32,684 nt of DNA, from assembly GCA_030630445.1 (NCBI GenBank), contig DAOVNC010000002.1, positions 1 to 32,684 on the forward strand, in the 5' to 3' direction. Below are positions 27,901 through 32,684 of the stretch, piece after piece. The translations under genes and the position numbers were made by a program. This stretch comes from Kiritimatiellales bacterium. GTDB lineage: Bacteria > Verrucomicrobiota > Kiritimatiellia > Kiritimatiellales > Pontiellaceae. The notes below the pieces were generated by a model. It saw only the letters and a program-made list of their open reading frames with translations. It ran no database searches and was not told the origin of the DNA. The first letter of the stretch is position 1; each line of letters starts with the position of its first letter.

Positions 27901-28022
27901 ATTCCGGCATGGCCGTCACCATTATGGGCGGGCTGTTTGCGGGCACGTTCCTCACGCTGCTGATCGTGCCGGTGGTCTACACCATGGTCTATCGCATCCC
28001 CGTCAAAGCCGAACATGTTTAA
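24984..28022 (+). CDS. RND-family efflux permease (AcrB/MexB type)
   Basis: 1012 residues, full length for the HAE class. It has a start helix (VMVVMTILLIGAGFLSYQKL), porter-domain motif YPGAIPTEVEEEVTDPIE, membrane helix 4 with LGMLVDNAIVVADGILV, and helix 10 with GLSGMLIKNAIVLIDQIE. The proton-relay Asp is present as LVDN, where E. coli AcrB has LVDD, so the second Asp is Asn; the helix 10 Lys is kept. It acts as a trimer in the inner membrane and uses proton influx to export drugs or other small molecules. The gene overlaps the adaptor by four bases, and TolC follows 10 bp downstream. Confidence 0.96.
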   Translation: MNPANFALKNRTVMVVMTILLIGAGFLSYQKLGRLEYPDFTIKTALVVTPYPGAIPTEVEEEVTDPIEEAIQSMGQLKEVYSISQEGLSFVFVEIQDRFKSKEIPQIWDELRRKVNDVQGQLPPGAGPTIVNDDFGDVYGVFFALTDGGHSYAELKAYADELKTGLLACDDVAKVGFWGVQQEMIYVEFERARLTELGLSPEMIAGTLQTQNAVAPSGKVEVDGNYLRITPTGSLSSEEAISNLMVGRAGGLVRLGDVATVSRGYLEPPRNRMIFNGQPSLGIGISTVAGGNVITMGKSVREKLEELDSDRPSGMELHSIYYQSEMVTESVNGFILNLLMAVLIVVVLLMFFMGWQSGLLIGVVLLLTICGTFVGMQLLDIDLQKVSLGALILALGMLVDNAIVVADGILVRVERGESREEAAAEVVRDTQWPLFGATLVAILAFSAIGFAPGKVGEFCISLFSVMALSLSISWVLAVTVTPLFCVWFLKIPDVHGADPYDKPMFWNYRRILHMATHHRIITIAVTVLLLLSALFGFRFVPQSFFPGSTNPYFYIDYWRPSGTHIGQTAADLEKIDAYVRTLEGVENISGFIGEGALRFVLTYNYEISNSSYGQLLVEVDDYRRIPEYMDQVNAYLKENYPDAEPYCSRMPTGPSMAFLVEARFTGPDKTVLKQLGDRALAVMRAEPNAKDVRLDWRQQVQVLRPGFSESQARRSGVSRADLAQSLQLNFNGVAAGLYREGTELISIMFRPPEAERATVDNFDDVQVWSSLNKRFIPIRQVVSGLESEWEWPLVPRRDRLNSITARCNPIVGLADPLRLKIKKQIEAIGLPPGYRFKWVGEFKESEEAKAPLKTTFPICFLGMFIIVVWLFNSVRRPLIIIMTVPLSIIGVTMALLLTGLSFGFMAILGYLGLSGMLIKNAIVLIDQIEMELSQGKAPYKAILDSSVSRMRPVLMAAGTTILGMAPLLRDPLYSGMAVTIMGGLFAGTFLTLLIVPVVYTMVYRIPVKAEHV

Positions 28023-28032
28023 GGAAAAAACG

Positions 28033-29355
28033 ATGAAAAAAAGCATGCTAGTCATTCTATTGATAGCCGTTTCGGCGCTTGGGCAAACAAACGAATTCAT
28101 CCTGCCGGAAGGTTCGCTAACCCTTGCCGCCGCACGCCGAATCGCCCTCGAAAAGAACCCCGGCATAACCCGTGCGCTGAAGAATATCGATGCGTCGCAG
28201 GCCGTGTTGCGGCAAGCCCGTTCGTTCTGGTATCCCGGGGTCGCGGCCAACGCCGGATACAACCGAATGGATGTGGACATGCAGCCAGAGTGGGCACCCG
28301 ACATGCGCTACAAAGATTCCTTCAACGACTATTCCGCCAGCATCCAGGCAAGCTGGCTCGTGTTCGATGGCTTTGCCCGCCGCGCCAACATCCTGGCCTC
28401 GAAACATGGCGTGGAACAATCAGAGCAACTCCACACCGAAGCGCAGCGCTTGCTGCTGGATGCCGTAACCGCCGCCTATGTGCAGGCGCAGCGCTCGCTT
28501 GAAGCCATGGCCATCGCCGCGCAGGACCTTTTGTTCAACCGGATGCTCGAAGGCGACTCCCAAAAACGCTACGCCGCAGGAACCATTCCCGAGGCCGACC
28601 TGTTGAACTTTTCCGTCCGCGCCCTGCGGGCCGAAACCGGGTTCATGCAAGCCGAACGGAACCATCAAATCGCCTGCACCGTGCTGGCGCAACTGATGGC
28701 CCTGCCCGATGCCGCGCTCCCACCCGATATGCGGCCCGCCCGATATGCCGGGATGGGCGAGGCCCTATTGCCCGAATATGAAACCGAGATGGAATATGCG
28801 CTCAAGCACCGGCCCGACCTCTTGGCGCTTAAAGCCGGTTGCCGTGCGTTGCAGCAACAAGTGCGCGCAAAAAAGGGGGCGTATGCCCCGCAGGTGGCGC
28901 TCGTGGCCGGGATCGATTTTTCGCGTCAAAACGATATGGCCTATGAACCCGGCATCGATAATCACAACAGCTACGTCGGAGTGGCCGCCTCGTGGGATCT
29001 GTTTTCCGGTGGCCGCCGTCCCGCGCAGGTGCGCGAAGCCGCCGCTCAGCTCGCTGCCTTGGAAGAAACCTACTCCGAAACCATCCTGCATATTCAATCC
29101 GGTATTCGCCAGGCATTGGAAACCGCGCGCGTCGCATTCGAAACCTATCGCCGCAACCAGCAGGCCCACGAACTTACCGTTCGCATCCGCGAAAGCGTCG
29201 AGAAATCATACAAGGCCGGGGCGGCCTCGCTCACCCGCCTGAACGAAGCGCAGACCGACCTCACCCGCTCCGCCGGAGCCGCCGCGCTCAGCCGGATCGA
29301 ATACCTCCAAGCTCTGGAGCGCCTCGCCACCGAAACCGGGCGGATTCTGGAATAG
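28033..29355 (+). CDS. TolC-type outer membrane efflux protein
   Basis: 440 residues from ATG 28033; AAGGA lies seven or so bases upstream. The ATG at 28015 would overlap the pump gene and lacks a ribosome site. Signal peptide MKKSMLVILLIAVSALGQ. Two OEP repeats are visible: LTLAAARRIALEKNPGI with WYPGVAANAGYNR, and the second around YALKHRPDLLALKAGCRALQ with GAYAPQVALVAGID and WDLFSGGRR. Near the C-terminus comes SYKAGAASLTRLNEAQTDL. It forms the trimeric outer membrane channel of the TetR-MFP-RND pump. The DNA is visibly richer in C-ending codons than the pump gene, so it may have joined the operon separately. Confidence 0.94.
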   Translation: MKKSMLVILLIAVSALGQTNEFILPEGSLTLAAARRIALEKNPGITRALKNIDASQAVLRQARSFWYPGVAANAGYNRMDVDMQPEWAPDMRYKDSFNDYSASIQASWLVFDGFARRANILASKHGVEQSEQLHTEAQRLLLDAVTAAYVQAQRSLEAMAIAAQDLLFNRMLEGDSQKRYAAGTIPEADLLNFSVRALRAETGFMQAERNHQIACTVLAQLMALPDAALPPDMRPARYAGMGEALLPEYETEMEYALKHRPDLLALKAGCRALQQQVRAKKGAYAPQVALVAGIDFSRQNDMAYEPGIDNHNSYVGVAASWDLFSGGRRPAQVREAAAQLAALEETYSETILHIQSGIRQALETARVAFETYRRNQQAHELTVRIRESVEKSYKAGAASLTRLNEAQTDLTRSAGAAALSRIEYLQALERLATETGRILE

Positions 29356-29376
29356 AAAGCTTTGCATGGGGATATT

Positions 29377-29871
29377 ATGATTCAAAAATCGAAGAAGCAT
29401 AAAGCAGAACCAAGGGATTCCCTGATGCAAGAACTGGGCGAAGTTTTTTCCTCATTCGTGGAGGAATACTGGAAGCGAGGCCATGACGAGATAAATTCCT
29501 CCTCCATATCACAGCCACAATTCCAAACCTTGGAACATGTGTATCGACAAAATGAATGCGCCATGCAGGACTTGGCTGAAGCCCTTGGGAAATCGCCTTC
29601 AACCATGACGGGTCAAGTCGATAGACTGGTTCGGCGAGGTCTGCTTGCGCGTCAGTACAATGAAGACGACAGAAGAACAGTGTTCGTAACGATTACACCA
29701 ACAGGGCAACAAATCCTTCGTGATCTGGTCGCTCGCCGCAAGAAGATTCTCTCCGCACTGTTTGAAATACTCGACCCAAGGGAGCAGGATACCTACCTGA
29801 AGGCCACGGAGAAACTGGTTGCCCATCTTTTCGCGCTTCGGAAGCGTGCAGGTGACAAGAAGGGAGACTGA
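29377..29871 (+). CDS. MarR-family transcriptional regulator
   Basis: 164 residues from ATG 29377 with GGGG just upstream; a TTG at 29362 is less likely. The winged helix-turn-helix is QFQTLEHVYRQNECAMQDLA, EALGKSPSTMTGQVDRLVRR and the wing GLLARQYNEDDRRTVFVTIT, all typical for MarR. N- and C-terminal helices would form the dimer interface. It begins 21 bp after TolC on the same strand and is followed at 30012 by a TolC-MFP-RND set, which it most likely controls. A CGGGGAATCCCCG hairpin lies at 29923-29935, downstream of its stop. Confidence 0.93.
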   Translation: MIQKSKKHKAEPRDSLMQELGEVFSSFVEEYWKRGHDEINSSSISQPQFQTLEHVYRQNECAMQDLAEALGKSPSTMTGQVDRLVRRGLLARQYNEDDRRTVFVTITPTGQQILRDLVARRKKILSALFEILDPREQDTYLKATEKLVAHLFALRKRAGDKKGD

Positions 29872-29925
29872 TACATGGCAGTGGAGATGAGTATAAGCCG
29901 CGACGAATTGTCCTGAGCAGCACGG

Positions 29926-29985
29926 GGAATCCCCGAGGTTGGCGTGGTGGCGATCAAGACGGAACGTGCGGTATTGACCACGGAG
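29926..29985 (+). pseudogene. N-terminal relic of an efflux membrane fusion gene
   Basis: In the 140-bp gap between MarR and TolC one frame reads GIPEVGVVAIKTERAVLTTE. This is the segment that follows the lipobox in AcrA-type adaptors (usual form PEVGVVTVKP-x-x-V-x-LTTELPGR). The frame then continues into unrelated residues and a TGA near 30013. No start codon in this frame precedes it. The match is short, so it remains a suggestion that an adaptor gene once sat here. Confidence 0.45.
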
Positions 29986-30011
29986 ATATTTTTCAAAGGG
30001 GCGACAATAAA

Positions 30012-31385
30012 ATGAATACAACCATCCATCGGTTATGCGCGGCAATGCTCTTTGTTTTCTTGTTCGCAGGAAACCATGTTCTTGCGGTCGAGCACAATAT
30101 GCCCGAGCCAAAAAACGGACGGCTTCAGCTGTCGTTGAATCATTGCGTTCAACTCGCGTTGGACCAGAATCTGGATGTTCAGCTTGCTGTCGAGCGATTG
30201 GCAGAGGCGGATACGAAAATCAGACAGGCCCGAGCCGCCATGCTCCCCATTCTTAGCGCCGAAGGCACCTACACCCGTTTGGATGAGGAGCTTGCCTTTG
30301 CCATGGGACCGCAATCCTTGACCTTTATGGAGAGCGACATCTACATGGCGGGCCTCGTGGTTCGTCAGCCGCTCTTTGCTGGTGGGCGGATTAACGCTGG
30401 ACGCAAGGCGGCGAAGTATTCCCGGGAGGCGTACGCCAGTGAGAAGCGGAGTGTGGAGGATGAAACTGTTTTTCAGGTGACCCGCGCGTATTGGGCCGCG
30501 CAGATAGCTGCTTCCGCTCAGCACGTTGCGGCGGAGGCCGTTGCATTGCTGTATGCGCACGAGCGGGATGTCAGCTCACTTGTAGAGCAAGGGGAAGTGG
30601 CGGAGCTTGACCTGCTCCGCACGCGCACGGAACGCGCAAACGCGCAAAAGCAGCTAAACGTGGCCGGCAATGCGGCAGAATTGGCACAATCGGCTTTGAA
30701 AAATCTACTGGCCATCGACCTCGACCAACTTCTAATGCTGACAGACCACTTGGAGATGCCGTCTCGACGACCAGGTACCGACCTTTGCACTCTGACGCAA
30801 CAGGCGCTTGCGCAGCGTGATGAACTTCACACGCTTGATTTCCTGATTGCCGCGACCGGGCAGTCGCTCAAAGCGGCAAAGGGTGAATACGCGCCGTCCA
30901 TCGCCATCGAGGGACGCTACGGGTACATCCAGGGGGATGTTCGCGACCTGGAAGGCGGTGAACACTGGACGATTGGCGTGGGGGCTGAACTCCCAATATG
31001 GAATTGGGGGCGAATCAGGGCCAAGGTGGGACAAGCAAACTCACAACTCGCACAGGTGAGGACGTTGCGCAGGAAAACGGCGGATGGCATCCGTCTGGAA
31101 GTTCACAAAGCACTACTCGACATAGAAACAGCGGCGAAGAATATCGAAGCGGCCGAGATGGCTCTGGGATCAGCGAAAGAGGCGTACCGCCAGGCAAGAG
31201 TTGGCTATCAGGCCGGAGAGGGAACGAATACGGATGTGCTGGATGCGCGAACGGCGCTGAGCCGTGCGGAGATGAATCATAGCCGTGCGCTTTTTGCCTA
31301 CAACGTCGCATTGGCGGCACTGCGCCGGGCGACAGGCACGGATGCCGGCGAAATGAAGAACTTTGGAAAGGAGTTGGACGAATGA
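30012..31385 (+). CDS. TolC-type outer membrane efflux protein, second set
   Basis: 457 residues; AAAGGGG precedes the ATG by about ten bases. Signal peptide MNTTIHRLCAAMLFVFLFAG, ending near VLAVE. OEP repeats: LSLNHCVQLALDQNLDVQLA with AAMLPILSAEGTYTR, then QQALAQRDELHTLDFLI with GEYAPSIAIEGRYGYIQG and ELPIWNWGRIRAKVGQA. The C-terminal ARVGYQAGEGTNTDVLDART is the family's conserved hinge. It probably forms the outer channel of the MFP-RND pair that follows. Here the order is TolC-MFP-RND, whereas the first operon is MFP-RND-TolC, so this is an independent system. It overlaps the next gene by four bases. Confidence 0.94.
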   Translation: MNTTIHRLCAAMLFVFLFAGNHVLAVEHNMPEPKNGRLQLSLNHCVQLALDQNLDVQLAVERLAEADTKIRQARAAMLPILSAEGTYTRLDEELAFAMGPQSLTFMESDIYMAGLVVRQPLFAGGRINAGRKAAKYSREAYASEKRSVEDETVFQVTRAYWAAQIAASAQHVAAEAVALLYAHERDVSSLVEQGEVAELDLLRTRTERANAQKQLNVAGNAAELAQSALKNLLAIDLDQLLMLTDHLEMPSRRPGTDLCTLTQQALAQRDELHTLDFLIAATGQSLKAAKGEYAPSIAIEGRYGYIQGDVRDLEGGEHWTIGVGAELPIWNWGRIRAKVGQANSQLAQVRTLRRKTADGIRLEVHKALLDIETAAKNIEAAEMALGSAKEAYRQARVGYQAGEGTNTDVLDARTALSRAEMNHSRALFAYNVALAALRRATGTDAGEMKNFGKELDE

Positions 31386-32485
31386 AAAAGTCAGGTAGAT
31401 ATGTTGTGATCGCGGTTGTTCTGGTGGCCATTGGGCTAGTCGTTTTCCTGTTGGTGAAACAACGGGCAAACAGAAGCACTGGCGAGAAGACGGTGCAAGA
31501 TGCAATCCCGGTCGAGACAGTCCTCGTTGCGGAGCGGGAATTCAGGGATGAAATCCATGCGGTCGCTACCCTCAAGGCGCAGGAAGTCAGTCCGTTGAGT
31601 TCTAAAGTGCCGGGCAACGTGGCCACGGTGCTTGTCGATATTGGTACTCGCGTGAAGTCCGGCGACATCCTGCTCGAACTGGACGATACAAATTTCGATT
31701 TGGGAGCGAAACAGGCCGAAGCGAATTTCCAACAGGCGGACAGGCAATACGAACGCGCCTGTGCCTTGTTGGCGGAGAAAGTAATTCCCCAAAGCCGGTA
31801 CGATGCCGCGGAAGCGGCGTACGCCATTGCACGCGAGGCCTTGGCAATGGCAAGGGAGCATTTGAGAAATACGAAGATACGCGCGCCCATTGACGGCGTG
31901 GTGGTGGAGAGGAATGTGGAGGTAGGGCAGGCTGTGGCTCCGGGGGCACAGGTCTTGCGCATTGTGAATCAGTCCTCAATGAAGATTGATGTTGATTTGC
32001 CCGAGAAGGACTTCGGGCGGGTGAGTCCGAACCTGTCCGCCATTATCTCTGTGGATGCTTTTCAGGAAGAGGTGTTCCACGGACAAATCGCGCTGATCAA
32101 TCCAATGATAAGCCCGAAGACGCGCACTTTCCGTGTGAGAATCGAAATCCCCAACCCAAGCGGAACATTGGCAGACGGGATGTTTGTCAGAGTCTGTTTG
32201 GTTGCCGGGAAAAAAAACGCGATGGCTGTTTCCCGGGATGCGTTGCAACGGCTGCCCGGAAGCGGGACGTACTATGTTTTCGTCGTGGATGGAGAGAAAG
32301 CCGTGAAACGTACCATCAAGACCGGCGTTATAATGGATGACTACGCGGAGATTGTGGATGGGCTGTCCGAGGGTGAAAATGTCGTAGCGAGCGGGGCCGG
32401 TCGTTTGCGCTCCGGCACCGCGGTTGTGGTTTCGAAAAGCGCGGAGGGCGCTGAATATGTCGGTGAAGGAGGAACTGCGAAATGA
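31382..32485 (+). CDS. RND efflux membrane fusion protein, second set
   Basis: 367 residues starting at the ATGA overlap with TolC. An uncleaved-looking N-terminal helix (YVVIAVVLVAIGLVVFLLV) anchors it in the inner membrane. The lipoyl domain (LSSKVPGNVATVLVDIGTRV) is split by a short coiled-coil hairpin (NFQQADRQYERACALLAEKV), then LRNTKIRAPIDGVVVERNVE, and beta-barrel and proximal domains (LINPMISPKTRTFRVRIEIP). The hairpin is shorter than in the adaptor of the first operon, as in many CusB/MdtA-like adaptors. It overlaps the following RND gene by four bases. Part of the MarR-linked pump. Confidence 0.94.
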   Translation: MKKSGRYVVIAVVLVAIGLVVFLLVKQRANRSTGEKTVQDAIPVETVLVAEREFRDEIHAVATLKAQEVSPLSSKVPGNVATVLVDIGTRVKSGDILLELDDTNFDLGAKQAEANFQQADRQYERACALLAEKVIPQSRYDAAEAAYAIAREALAMAREHLRNTKIRAPIDGVVVERNVEVGQAVAPGAQVLRIVNQSSMKIDVDLPEKDFGRVSPNLSAIISVDAFQEEVFHGQIALINPMISPKTRTFRVRIEIPNPSGTLADGMFVRVCLVAGKKNAMAVSRDALQRLPGSGTYYVFVVDGEKAVKRTIKTGVIMDDYAEIVDGLSEGENVVASGAGRLRSGTAVVVSKSAEGAEYVGEGGTAK

Positions 32486-32684
32486 AACTTCCGGAAATTG
32501 CCGTCAGTCGGCCCGTTACCACGGTCATGGTGTTCGCCGTGATCGCCTTGTTGGGCGCTGTGTCGTTTTCCAAGCTCAATCTGGATATGCTACCGGACAT
32601 TGAACCTCCGGCAGTCAGCGTAATCACAACCTATCCGGGAGCGTCCGCAGCGGATGTGGAATCCGAAGTCACCAAATATCTGGA
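32482..32684 (+). CDS. RND efflux permease, second set, N-terminal part
   Basis: The first 67 codons are present; the gene runs off the right edge. MKLPEIAVSRPVTTVMVFAV is the start of the first membrane helix, and LDMLPDIEPPAVSVITTYPG followed by ADVESEVTKYLE is the PN1 porter start common to all HAE-type RND pumps. Translation is coupled to the adaptor (ATGA). With TolC and MFP it completes a tripartite pump. Confidence 0.95.
   Translation, partial: MKLPEIAVSRPVTTVMVFAVIALLGAVSFSKLNLDMLPDIEPPAVSVITTYPGASAADVESEVTKYL

Overview
The window looks like part of a chromosome from an anaerobic or facultatively anaerobic, polysaccharide-degrading bacterium of the PVC superphylum, most likely a Kiritimatiellota/Verrucomicrobia relative. 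The evidence is a PEP-CTERM protein, a GH110 enzyme, secreted Gfo/Idh/MocA, ThuA and DUF6807 proteins, a Planctomycete/Verrucomicrobium-type ECF sigma factor with an anti-sigma partner, and a class I hybrid cluster protein. The lineage is inferred from gene content only; there is no rRNA or marker gene. No tRNA, rRNA, CRISPR array or transposase was seen.

Layout. (1) 1-4300: start of a HI0933/YhiN-type flavoprotein (minus), a pair of GTATAC-centred palindromes, and hcp (minus). Between them lies an AT-rich two-gene insert encoding exported proteins of unknown function, flanked by two near-identical copies of the hcp 3' end. (2) 4280-13840, all minus: a carbohydrate operon reading GH2 beta-galactosidase, a secreted parallel beta-helix protein, ThuA, DUF6807, Gfo/Idh/MocA. 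Two start regions share the motif TGTCC-N18-CGTCT. (3) 14030-22100: a truncated DUF1287 gene (minus), then on plus two paralogous secreted proteins (one with a PEP-CTERM anchor), a GH110 alpha-galactosidase carrying the same domain at its C-terminus, and an ECF sigma/anti-sigma pair. (4) 22030-23170: a PsbP/DcrB-like lipoprotein and relics of a MATE transporter and an RND pump. (5) 23170-32684, plus: a TetR-MFP-RND-TolC efflux operon, then MarR, a relic of a membrane fusion gene, and a second TolC-MFP-RND set cut by the window edge.

Working together: GH110 plus GH2 would remove alternating alpha-1,3- and beta-linked galactose from a galactan such as a carrageenan-type polymer. The sigma/anti-sigma pair has a periplasmic beta-sandwich-like domain and may sense polymer or envelope state and drive the TGTCC-N18-CGTCT promoters. 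The two pumps are separately controlled by TetR and MarR regulators. The region shows repeated gene decay: five gene remnants lie in intergenic gaps.
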